DNA from: Bacillota bacterium
Lineage (GTDB): Bacteria; Bacillota; Clostridia; Christensenellales; Aristaeellaceae
Length of the DNA: 60,058 nt
Assembly (NCBI GenBank): GCA_023416655.1
Contig: JAEZHK010000058.1
Coordinates: 1-60,058, forward strand
Direction: 5' to 3'
The stretch's first letter is position 1; the number at the start of each line of letters is the position of its first letter. The notes under the pieces were generated by a model that saw only the letters and a program-made list of their open reading frames with translations, did not search any database and was not told the origin of the DNA. The position numbers and the translations under genes are program-made. This document shows positions 17,433-24,686 of the stretch, in pieces.

Positions 17433-19808
17433 CTATTGGAACAATGCAGGCTGTTCCTGAACCGGCATCGGGGTGGGCGTGGGCGCGGGGCGGCTCAGCC
17501 AGTCGTACAGCGGGTTTGTCTGAGCCACCGAAATCAACTGGGAAGAATCTCCCTCCAGGAGGACGCCTTCACGGTATAGCGTGTTGTTGACAGGGCGCAC
17601 GTAGTACATGAGATTGCCGCCTTCCACATTGTCCACGTACTCCAGCCGGTCGCCCGGCTGACCGGTCAGCTCCGCAAGCAGCGTTTCCTGGCCGTTCTGC
17701 ACCCGGTAGATGCGGTACAGCGCGTCCGCCTGCACGGCGGTGAAGGACAGCATGGGATGGAACGAGGAATCCAGACCGACCTCGAGATTATATACGGCGG
17801 TCGGTTTTCTCCACACTGGGCATACTTCGGTCGGAATCTGCGAGAGGGGGAAGACCTCGTCCGCGGTGAAGGCCTTGGGCGTGTACAGGCTGGGCAGAAA
17901 AGGCCGGCCCAGCAGCATCAGCCCCTGCCGGTCGATCATCGCCCGGCCTAGCGTCGCGGGCATCGAAAAATCGCCGCCATCCGCCCGTGCACGATTCAGC
18001 TTCAAAAATTCCGTCGCCAGCTTCGCCGGCTTGTTGCTGCCGCTCTCCGCGTCGGACAGTTTGTGATTTGCGTCCGGGTTATCAAACCCCATCCACACCG
18101 CGACGCACACGTTTGGGGTATAGGCGACCGTCCAGGCGTCGCGGTTACCCGAATCGCCCAAGCCAACGGTGCCGGTCTTTCCGGCTACAGGGTAGTCAAG
18201 CGCGGACAGCGCCTTGGCGCTGCCGGTCTTGGCGGCGGTCTTCAGCATGTCGGTGATCATGTACGCGCTCTCCGGCTTCATCACCTGCTGCTTCGGGAAG
18301 TTGGCCTCGTAGACGATCTGACTCTGGGCATCGGTGATCTTCCGGATCAGGTGAGGCGAGGTGCCGGTGCCGCCGCTCGCCAGCGGCGCGTAAGCCCCGC
18401 AGAGCGCCATGGGCGAAACGCCGTCGGTCAGCGCGCCCAGCGCCAGCGAGAGGTTCCCGTCCTGATCGCTCAGATTTAGCCCCGCCTTTTGCGCGTAGAA
18501 GCGCGCGGAATCCACGTCGGTCCGCGCGAGCAGGTCCACCGAAGCCACGTTGAGCGACTTCGACAGCGCGTCGCGCAGCGTGACCACGCCGTAGTAGTGG
18601 CCGCCGAAATTCCTGGGCGAGTAGTTCCCGAAGGGGCGCTGCGTGTCGTCCACGAGGGACGAGGGCAGCATGCCGTAGCGGTCGATGGCGGCGGCATAGA
18701 CCGATATGGGCTTGAATGTGGAGCCCGGCTGGCGCTTGATGTCGGTCGCCCGGTCGAGTCCGCGCTGCACATCGTAGCTGCGCCCGCCGACGAGCGACAG
18801 CACCTCGCCGTTTTTCGGGTTCAGCGCGACCAGCGCGGCCTGCGCCTTCTCACCGTCCGCCGCGTTCGAGGGGAAGCGGGCCGGGTCTTGATACAGCGTC
18901 TGGGCGCTGGTCTGCATTTCCGTGTCCAGCGCCGTGTAAATCGTGTATCCGCCGGACAGCAGCGCCTCGGAATCGATGCCCAGCACCCGGCAGGCTTCCT
19001 CGACGGTCTGATCCACGTACCAGGCGTACTTCGAATCACTTTCGGTATTCACCAGTTCCACGGGCTCGACTGCCGCCTGGTCCGCCTCTTCCTGGGTGAT
19101 GAAACCGTTTTCCACCATCGAAGCCAAGACCAGCTTCCGCCGCTTGAGGGAGTTGTCCATGTGCAGGTGCGGCGCGTAGTACGACGGGGATTTCAGGATT
19201 CCGGCAAGCAGCGCGCCCTGCCCGAGCGTCAGCTTGGAAGCGTGAATGCCAAAATACGCCTCCGAAGCAGCCTCCACGCCGTATGCGCCCTTCCCAAAGT
19301 ACACCGCGTTCAGGTACATCTCCAGGATTTCCTGTTTCGTTGCGCGCCGCTCCAGTTGCAGCGCCAGAAAGGCCTCCTGCAGCTTCCGGGAGACGGTCTT
19401 TTCGCTGGTCAGGTGGGTCAATTTGATCAGCTGCTGCGTGATGGTGCTGGCGCCCTGGGCATATTCGCCCTCCTTGACATTTTTTACGAGCGCGCCGCCG
19501 ATGCGCACCAGGTCGACGCCCGGGTGTTTGTAGAACCGCGCGTCCTCAGCCGCCAGAAAAGCTTCCTGAACTTTGGTCGGTATTTCGTTCAGCGAAATGT
19601 TGGTGCGCTTGCCCGCGCCGGAAACGACCGAGGCCTCCCGGTCCTTGCCGTCCAGGATTCGCGTACTCTGGCTGAACGCGCTCAGCTTCTCCATGTCCAG
19701 CTTGGCCCAGGACCCGATGTCCAAAACAAACACAAGCGCGACCACCGCGGCCAGCGCCAGTACGCCCGCGATGAGGAGGATTCTTTTTCGGATTGACATT
19801 TCTCGCAT
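17433..19808 (-). CDS. Class A penicillin-binding protein (glycosyltransferase-transpeptidase)
   Basis: Polymerises and crosslinks peptidoglycan; about 791 residues. A transmembrane anchor lies at about 8-30. The GT51 domain has EDARFYKHPGVD, the QGASTITQQL segment and RRATKQEILEMYLN. The transpeptidase domain has STFK (SxxK), SLN (SxN) and KTG in AGKTGT. A short C-terminal domain with fibronectin-like strands follows, then a Pro-rich tail. The frame stays open far upstream, but homology begins at MREMSIRKR; in-frame ATGs at 19811, 19808 and 19799 are all possible and none has a good ribosome site. A CATACTA sequence near 19824 resembles a forespore-sigma -10, a weak hint of sporulation control. 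Confidence 0.93.
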   Translation of the reverse strand: MREMSIRKRILLIAGVLALAAVVALVFVLDIGSWAKLDMEKLSAFSQSTRILDGKDREASVVSGAGKRTNISLNEIPTKVQEAFLAAEDARFYKHPGVDLVRIGGALVKNVKEGEYAQGASTITQQLIKLTHLTSEKTVSRKLQEAFLALQLERRATKQEILEMYLNAVYFGKGAYGVEAASEAYFGIHASKLTLGQGALLAGILKSPSYYAPHLHMDNSLKRRKLVLASMVENGFITQEEADQAAVEPVELVNTESDSKYAWYVDQTVEEACRVLGIDSEALLSGGYTIYTALDTEMQTSAQTLYQDPARFPSNAADGEKAQAALVALNPKNGEVLSLVGGRSYDVQRGLDRATDIKRQPGSTFKPISVYAAAIDRYGMLPSSLVDDTQRPFGNYSPRNFGGHYYGVVTLRDALSKSLNVASVDLLARTDVDSARFYAQKAGLNLSDQDGNLSLALGALTDGVSPMALCGAYAPLASGGTGTSPHLIRKITDAQSQIVYEANFPKQQVMKPESAYMITDMLKTAAKTGSAKALSALDYPVAGKTGTVGLGDSGNRDAWTVAYTPNVCVAVWMGFDNPDANHKLSDAESGSNKPAKLATEFLKLNRARADGGDFSMPATLGRAMIDRQGLMLLGRPFLPSLYTPKAFTADEVFPLSQIPTEVCPVWRKPTAVYNLEVGLDSSFHPMLSFTAVQADALYRIYRVQNGQETLLAELTGQPGDRLEYVDNVEGGNLMYYVRPVNNTLYREGVLLEGDSSQLISVAQTNPLYDWLSRPAPTPTPMPVQEQPALFQ

Positions 19809-19862
19809 CATATCGCTGCTAGTATGCCCCAATTCGCCGTCCCGATTCCCAGAACATGTCGG

Positions 19863-19891
19863 TGGACTGCATCTTTCGCAGATTGTATAAT
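19863..19891 (+). promoter_or_regulatory. Probable promoter for the FtsH-like gene
   Basis: TGGACT (19863-19868), 17-nt spacer, perfect TATAAT (19886-19891); GAGGAGG lies just before the ATG at 19923. Confidence 0.6.
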
Positions 19892-19922
19892 GAAACATAT
19901 CAATGCGAGGAGGTTGAAAGAC

Positions 19923-21347
19923 ATGCAACAAACCGAAGTCGGTTACTTGCTCCTGCTTGCGATCGTCCTTGCGGTTGTATTTGGCATCCGGCTCAAGCAA
20001 AAGGAACCGATCCGGCGCATGGGGCGAGGCTTTGGCGGCAGTAAGCCTGTCTACGAAGCCAGCAAGACGACCTTTCAGGATGTGGCGGCCAATGGAGAGG
20101 CGCTTCGAAGCCTTTCGATGCTGGTCGATTACCTGAGGAATCCGGAAAAATACGGCAAAATGGGCGCGCGCATGCCCCGCGGCGTGCTGCTCTACGGGCC
20201 TCCCGGCACCGGCAAGACATTGCTTGCGCAGGCGCTGGCGGGCGAGGCGGGCGTACCGTTTTTCGCGCTGTCCGGCTCGGACTTTGTACAGATGTACGTG
20301 GGCGTCGGCGCAAGCCGTGTACGCGAACTGTTCCAGAAGGCCAAGAAGGCCGGAAAATGCGTCATTTTCATCGACGAGATCGATGCGATGGGCAAGCGGC
20401 GGGACGACAGCGCGTCCGAGGAGCGCGAACAGACGCTGAACGCGCTTTTGAGCGAGATGAGCGGCTTTAAAAAGAACAGCGGCTCCATCGTGCTGGCGGC
20501 CACCAACCGATTGGACACGCTGGACCCGGCGCTGCTCCGCCCCGGTCGATTCGACCGGAAGATCGAGGTCGGTCTGCCCGGCCTCAGCGAGCGGCTGGAC
20601 ATCCTGAAGCTGCACAGCCGCGGGAAACCCCTGGCGGAAGGGATCGACCTTGGAAACATCGCGGCGCAGACGGTGTACTTCAGCGGCGCGTCGCTGGAAG
20701 CGCTATTGAATGATGCTGCCATCCGCGCGGCACAGCGAGGCTCCGGGGAGATTGAGCGCGGCGACATCGACGCGGCGTTCCTGGCCACGGTCGCGGGCGA
20801 GGACAAGCCGTCCCACGCGGCGCAGAAAGAAAAGGCGACCATCGCGCTGCACGAAGCGGGCCACGCGCTCGCGACGCGGCTGCTGCTTCCCGACCAGCGG
20901 GTCACCCGCATCAGCATCCTGCCCTCCGGGAAGGGCGCGGCGGGGTACAGCCTCTCGATCCCGCCGGAGCTCTCCATCATTGGGCGGGACCGGCTGGCCA
21001 GGCAGATTCAGATTTTGCTGGCGGGCCGCGCTGCGGAGCTTCTGATCGGCGGCCCTGATGAAATTACCGGCGGCGCGTCGAACGACCTGTCCCGCGCGGC
21101 GGAGATCGCCTCCGCGATGGCACTGGACTTGGGCATGACGGGGGAACCGGGCGTTGCGCTGAGGCCGCTCAAGAACGCCTGCGGCACCGGCGACGCGCTC
21201 GACCGCTGCAAGGACCTTTTGAACCAGCAGTTTGACGCGGTGACAAGCCTCCTGAGTGACAATTCGGAGCTTCTGATGAAGCTGACCGAGGCGCTGATCT
21301 GCGAGGAGACCATCGACGAAGACCGGTTTATCGAACTGGTGGCGTAA
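19923..21347 (+). CDS. Short FtsH-like AAA+ zinc protease with a single membrane helix
   Basis: An AAA+ M41 metalloprotease of 474 residues, against about 600-650 for typical FtsH. One hydrophobic helix lies at about 7-22, then the AAA domain starts directly: Walker A GPPGTGKT (92-99), Walker B VIFIDEIDA, and the second region of homology ATNRLDTLDPALLRPGRFDRK. The protease domain keeps the zinc motif HEAGH (310-314) and the later acidic ligand region. The second membrane helix and the extracytoplasmic domain of standard FtsH are missing. It is divergent from the PBP and followed by a strong terminator, so it is monocistronic. Start chosen for GAGGAGG. Whether a full-length ftsH exists elsewhere cannot be seen. 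Confidence 0.88.
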   Translation: MQQTEVGYLLLLAIVLAVVFGIRLKQKEPIRRMGRGFGGSKPVYEASKTTFQDVAANGEALRSLSMLVDYLRNPEKYGKMGARMPRGVLLYGPPGTGKTLLAQALAGEAGVPFFALSGSDFVQMYVGVGASRVRELFQKAKKAGKCVIFIDEIDAMGKRRDDSASEEREQTLNALLSEMSGFKKNSGSIVLAATNRLDTLDPALLRPGRFDRKIEVGLPGLSERLDILKLHSRGKPLAEGIDLGNIAAQTVYFSGASLEALLNDAAIRAAQRGSGEIERGDIDAAFLATVAGEDKPSHAAQKEKATIALHEAGHALATRLLLPDQRVTRISILPSGKGAAGYSLSIPPELSIIGRDRLARQIQILLAGRAAELLIGGPDEITGGASNDLSRAAEIASAMALDLGMTGEPGVALRPLKNACGTGDALDRCKDLLNQQFDAVTSLLSDNSELLMKLTEALICEETIDEDRFIELVA

Positions 21348-21368
21348 AACAATCCATATTCATGTTAG

Positions 21369-21412
21369 CCCCTGTCGAACGAAACCATTCGTTCGGCAGG
21401 GGTTGTGTTTTT
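21369..21412 (+). terminator. Strong terminator after the FtsH-like gene
   Basis: 15-bp stem CCCCTGTCGAACGAA/TTCGTTCGGCAGGGG with one G.T pair and a four-base loop (ACCA), followed by a T-rich tail. Confidence 0.92.
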
Positions 21413-21417
21413 TCATC

Positions 21418-21447
21418 AAAGGATTCGCGGAACGGCTCAGAGAACAT
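21418..21447 (+). promoter_or_regulatory. Possible sigma-H promoter of the spoIIA operon
   Basis: AAAGGATTC (21418-21426) fits the sigma-H -35 RNAGGAWWW except for the last base; AGAGAACAT (21439-21447) fits RNNGAATNN except for T to C. The spacing is within the sigma-H range. In Bacillus spoIIA is sigma-H dependent. Confidence 0.45.
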
Positions 21448-21477
21448 AGCTTCAATAAACAGCGGGGAGGGCGGCGG

Positions 21478-21783
21478 ATGGTCAATCATGAACGGCGGCG
21501 CGGTGCGATGGTGGTGGCACTTTCCGGAGAACTGGACCACAGGCGGGCCGACCAGCTGCGCCCGGAGCTGGACGAGCTTCTCAAGGACCCCAAGATCAAA
21601 GAACTGGTGTTCGACCTTTCGGGCCTGAGCTTCATGGACAGCTCCGGGATCGGCATGGTGCTGGGGCGCTACAAGATGATGGCGCGGCGCGGCGGCAGCG
21701 TCTCGGTCAAGAGTGTGAGCGCGCAGATCGACCGGGTATTCGAACTGGCGGGATTGTATCAGATCGTCAGAAAACTTGCGTGA
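21478..21783 (+). CDS. spoIIAA: Anti-sigma F factor antagonist
   Basis: A 101-residue STAS-domain protein. When unphosphorylated it binds SpoIIAB and frees sigma F in the forespore. The phosphorylation site is in FMDSSGIGM (Ser55/Ser56), the hallmark of the family, and the beta-strand start MVVALSGELDH is typical. ATG 21478 was chosen because GGGGAGG ends eight bases before it; the longer frame upstream overlaps the terminator region. It is the first gene of spoIIAA-spoIIAB-sigF, with spoIIAB 14 nt downstream. Confidence 0.95.
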   Translation: MVNHERRRGAMVVALSGELDHRRADQLRPELDELLKDPKIKELVFDLSGLSFMDSSGIGMVLGRYKMMARRGGSVSVKSVSAQIDRVFELAGLYQIVRKLA

Positions 21784-21797
21784 GCGGGGGGACAAAA

Positions 21798-22253
21798 ATG
21801 AGTATCGTCAATGAAATGCGCGTGGACTTTCTCGCGTGCCCGGAAAATGAAGCGTTTGCGCGCATGGTGATCAGCGCGTTTATCCTGCCGCTCAATCCGA
21901 CGCTGGAGCAGATGGGCGACGTGAAGACATCCGTCTCGGAGGCGGTGACCAACGCGATCATCCACGGCTACGCCGGACGAAGCGGCACGGTGCGTTTGAA
22001 GGCGTGTTTGGAGTCGGATGGAACGCTGACGGTCGAGGTGATTGACAACGGCCGCGGCATTGAAAATGTCGAGGAGGCCAGGAAGCCTTTCTTTACCTCG
22101 CTGGAGGGCTCCGAGCGCAGCGGCATGGGCTTTACCGTCATGGAGAGCTTCATGGACGAGCTGGACGTGCGCTCCCAGCCGGGTGTCGGCACCACCGTAC
22201 GGATGCGCAAGCGGCTGATTCCAGATGCGATGCCGCTCGCGCGCAACGCTTGA
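21798..22253 (+). CDS. spoIIAB: Anti-sigma F factor, serine kinase
   Basis: A 151-residue GHKL ATPase/kinase that holds sigma F inactive and phosphorylates SpoIIAA. The N-box is SVSEAVTNAIIHGY, the G1 box is VIDNGRGI, and the G2 region is SGMGFTVMESFMD. ATG 21798 follows GCGGGGGGA; an in-frame GTG at 21780 overlaps the spoIIAA stop and is less likely. Its TGA overlaps the TTG start of sigF (TTGA), so the three genes form one translationally linked operon. Confidence 0.96.
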   Translation: MSIVNEMRVDFLACPENEAFARMVISAFILPLNPTLEQMGDVKTSVSEAVTNAIIHGYAGRSGTVRLKACLESDGTLTVEVIDNGRGIENVEEARKPFFTSLEGSERSGMGFTVMESFMDELDVRSQPGVGTTVRMRKRLIPDAMPLARNA

Positions 22254-23023
22254 CCCGGGAGGACAACCAAAGCCAATTGATCGAGCGCGCGCAGACGGGC
22301 GATCCGCAGGCGATGGACGCGCTGGTGCGTACGCACCTGGCGCTGGTCAAGTACGTGGTGCGCAGGTACTTAAACCGCGGCCGGGAGTACGACGACCTGT
22401 ACCAGATGGGCTGCCTTGGGCTGGTCAAGGCGATCCGCAACTTTGACACCTCCTACGACGTGCGTTTTTCCACCTACGCGGTGCCGGTGATCCTGGGCGA
22501 GATCCGCAGGTTTCTCCGGGACGACGCGCCGGTGCGCGTGTCCAGGTCCATCAAGGAGAACGCGGTCAAGGTCTACCGATACATCGAGGAATTCGAAGCC
22601 CGGAACCACAAGGAGCCCTGTTTGGATGAGATCGCCTCGGCGCTCTCCCTGTCCCGTGAGGACGCGCTGCTGGCGCTCGATTCCACAAGGCCCACGCGCT
22701 CTTTCAGCGAGCCGGTGGCGGGCGACGGGAACCTGACCCTGGGCGACACGCTGGGCGAGGATACCACGCAGCGAATCGACGACAAGCTGACCGTGGACGG
22801 GATGCTGAAAAAACTGGACGACCTGGAGCGCGCCATTGTGCTCCGGCGCTATTTTTCGCACCACACGCAGTCGGAAATCGCGCAGGATTTTGGCATGACG
22901 CAGGTTCAGGTTTCAAGGCTGGAGAGCAAAATCATCGCCCGGCTTCGCAGGGAAGCGGCGGGCGATGAGGGAGGGGATTACAGTTCGTCCAAGAGTGGCG
23001 GGAAGTCCAGCGTCGCGAAGTAG
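22250..23023 (+). CDS. sigF: Sporulation sigma factor F with an altered C-terminal tail
   Basis: Forespore-specific sigma-70 family factor, 257 residues. Region 2 reads YDDLYQMGCLGLVKAI and FSTYAVPVILGEIRRFLRDD; region 4 ends with the HTH SEIAQDFGMTQVQVSRLESKI. The start is TTG at 22250, inside the spoIIAB stop, with no separate ribosome site. The family normally ends shortly after the final helix. Here the last about 16 codons (DYSSSKSGGKSSVAK, then TAG) are read from DNA that is an antisense copy of the lysA 3' end (22975-23025), so this tail is probably a recent addition. It converges on lysA across element copy D. Confidence 0.95.
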   Translation: MTREDNQSQLIERAQTGDPQAMDALVRTHLALVKYVVRRYLNRGREYDDLYQMGCLGLVKAIRNFDTSYDVRFSTYAVPVILGEIRRFLRDDAPVRVSRSIKENAVKVYRYIEEFEARNHKEPCLDEIASALSLSREDALLALDSTRPTRSFSEPVAGDGNLTLGDTLGEDTTQRIDDKLTVDGMLKKLDDLERAIVLRRYFSHHTQSEIAQDFGMTQVQVSRLESKIIARLRREAAGDEGGDYSSSKSGGKSSVAK

Positions 23024-23025
23024 TC
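22975..23025 (-). pseudogene. Remnant of a second lysA 3' end
   Basis: These 51 bp match 23225-23275, the end of the present lysA, at 45 positions. On the minus strand it reads DYFATLDFPPLLDEL then TAA; the intact gene reads the same with V for E. Five of the six base differences sit in codons that change synonymously or in the single V/E codon. The copy lies exactly 250 bp from its match and overlaps the sigF 3' end. Confidence 0.85.
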
Positions 23026-23028
23026 AGG

Positions 23029-23206
23029 GCAATCGCTTACGGCTGCGCCGTCAGCGATTGCGAAGGGAAAACTGCGCGCGCTTGAAATCCTCTGGAATTT
23101 CCGGGCGGCGCGCAGACTGAAGGAATTGTTTCCTCCACCAGCGTGCGCACTGGTTCCGTATACCGATTCCGGGCGCAGTGTCGCCGGGAACGATTTGAAG
23201 GTACGA
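23029..23206 (+). repeat. Four-hairpin intergenic element, copy D
   Basis: Stem 1 has a sequence unrelated to the other copies (GCAATCGCT/AGCGATTGC plus ACGGC/GCCGT, 23029-23061). Stem 2 is CTGCGCGC/GCGCGCAG (23072-23115) around the conserved GGAATTTCCGGGCGG core. Stem 3 is ACCAG/CTGGT around CGTGCGCA. Stem 4 is TTCCGGGCG/CGCCGGGAA with one mismatch. It ends GAAGGTACGA (23197-23206) and lies between the lysA remnant and intact lysA. Confidence 0.85.
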
Positions 23207-23227
23207 CGGGGTTGTCGGCCGCACGGA

Positions 23228-24487
23228 TTACAGCACGTCAAGAAGCGGCGGGAAGTCCAGCGTCGCGAAGTAGTCGGCCGGGGTTTGCCGCCTGCGGATC
23301 AGCCGGAATGAGCCGTCGGGGCTTAGGAGCACCTCGGCTGAGCGAAGCTTGCCATTGTAGTTGTAGCCCATCGAGTGGCCGTGGGCGCCGGTGTCGTGCA
23401 GCACCAGAAGGTCGCCCACGTCGATTTTCGGCAGCGCCCGCTGGACCGCGAACTTGTCGTTGTTCTCGCACAGCGATCCAACCACGTCGTAGACGTGGTC
23501 CTTCGGCGCATCTTCTTTTCCGACTACGGTGATGTGGTGATACGCGCCGTACATCGCCGGGCGCATCAAGTCCACCGAACAGGAATCGACGCCAATGTAC
23601 TCCCGGTGGGTGTGCTTTTCATGGATGGCGGTGGTGACCAGCCAGCCGCAGGGGCCGGACAGCCAGCGGCCCAGCTCCGTCGCCACGCGAAGGGGCGCGA
23701 GGCCGTTTGCGACGATGACCTCCTCATAGGCCTTGCGGACGCCCTCGCCGATGGCGATCACGTCCGGTTCCTTTTCCTCGGGGCGGTAGGCGACGCCGAT
23801 GCCGCCGGACAGGTTGACCATAAAGAACTTCGCGCCAGTCTTTTGAGAAAGATCCACAACCATTTCAAAAAGCAGCTTCGCCAGCTGCGGGTAATACTCC
23901 GGCATCAAAGCGTTCGAGACGAGGAACGCGTGCAACCCGAAGCGCTCCACACCAAGCGCCATCAGTCTTTCGACCGCCTCCAGGATCTGCGCTCCGGTCA
24001 TGCCGTACTTGGCTTCTTCGGGATGGCCCATCACGAAGTTGCCGAAGCCGAAGGCTTCGCCGGGGTTGAAGCGCAGGCAGATTTTCTTCGGGATGCCACC
24101 ATGCTCTTTCAAAAAGTCGATGTGGGTGATGTCGTCGAGGTTGATGATCGCGTCCAGCGAACGCGCATATTCGTATTCGTCGGCGGGCGTCTCGTTTGAG
24201 GAGAACATGATCTCGTCGCCCGTATATCCGCAGGCTTTCGCCAGCATCAGTTCGGTGAGCGACGCGCAGTCCACCTTGAGGCCCTCTTCCTGAAGGATTT
24301 TCAGGATGTGCGGGTTGGGGTTGGCCTTCACGGCGAAGTACTCCCGGTAATCCTCGTTCCAGGAAAACGCGCTTTTCAGAAGCCGCGCGCGCTCTCGCAG
24401 CATTTCCTCGTCGTATATGTGGAACGGGGTGGGGATTTCCCGGATGATCGCCCGCAGGGCTTCGGTCGTCGGCTGTACTTTCGACAT
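23228..24487 (-). CDS. lysA: Diaminopimelate decarboxylase-like PLP enzyme
   Basis: Fold-type III PLP decarboxylase of 419 residues; in the LysA branch it makes lysine from meso-diaminopimelate. PLP lysine in EYFAVKANPNPHIL, substrate/PLP residues in VDSCSVDLMRPAMYGAYH, and the second-subunit motif CENND in place of the usual CESxD. The C-terminal DTGAHGHSMGYNYN is the LysA-type ending. The HAFLVSN segment differs from textbook LysA (HCHIGS), so it belongs to a divergent Clostridia-type subgroup and related substrates cannot be excluded. ATG 24487 follows GCGAGGTG. It has its own promoter and no lysine riboswitch: the leader is only about 25 nt. Confidence 0.85.
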   Translation of the reverse strand: MSKVQPTTEALRAIIREIPTPFHIYDEEMLRERARLLKSAFSWNEDYREYFAVKANPNPHILKILQEEGLKVDCASLTELMLAKACGYTGDEIMFSSNETPADEYEYARSLDAIINLDDITHIDFLKEHGGIPKKICLRFNPGEAFGFGNFVMGHPEEAKYGMTGAQILEAVERLMALGVERFGLHAFLVSNALMPEYYPQLAKLLFEMVVDLSQKTGAKFFMVNLSGGIGVAYRPEEKEPDVIAIGEGVRKAYEEVIVANGLAPLRVATELGRWLSGPCGWLVTTAIHEKHTHREYIGVDSCSVDLMRPAMYGAYHHITVVGKEDAPKDHVYDVVGSLCENNDKFAVQRALPKIDVGDLLVLHDTGAHGHSMGYNYNGKLRSAEVLLSPDGSFRLIRRRQTPADYFATLDFPPLLDVL

Positions 24488-24519
24488 GAGGCACCTCGCA
24501 TAAATACACGATTTATACA

Positions 24520-24548
24520 ATTCTATACTGGTCGAATTAAGATGTCAA
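24520..24548 (-). promoter_or_regulatory. Sigma-A promoter for lysA
   Basis: Minus strand: perfect TTGACA (24543-24548), 17-nt spacer, TAGAAT (24520-24525). Confidence 0.8.
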
Positions 24549-24620
24549 ACGAATATTTCTTTAAAACCGGACCGCGGATTTGGGCACAGGCGATTGCCCA
24601 CTTCTTTAACAACGTGGACA

Positions 24621-24649
24621 TTGAACAAACGCCCGTTCTGTGGTAAAAT
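24621..24649 (+). promoter_or_regulatory. Sigma-A promoter for the radical SAM/DUF2344/rng unit
   Basis: TTGAAC (24621-24626), 17-nt spacer, TAAAAT (24644-24649), about 38 nt before the TTG start. Confidence 0.75.
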
Positions 24650-24686
24650 CTTTTCGTGCGCCTTAAAGGGCGGGGAGGATAAATCG

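Noticed and set aside
13110..23206. CRISPR array as an explanation of the hairpin repeats
   Set aside because: Copies are about 170 nt, kilobases apart, in both orientations, with no regular spacers and no cas genes.
24488..24520. Lysine riboswitch before lysA
   Set aside because: The promoter at 24520-24548 leaves a leader of about 25 nt, far too short.
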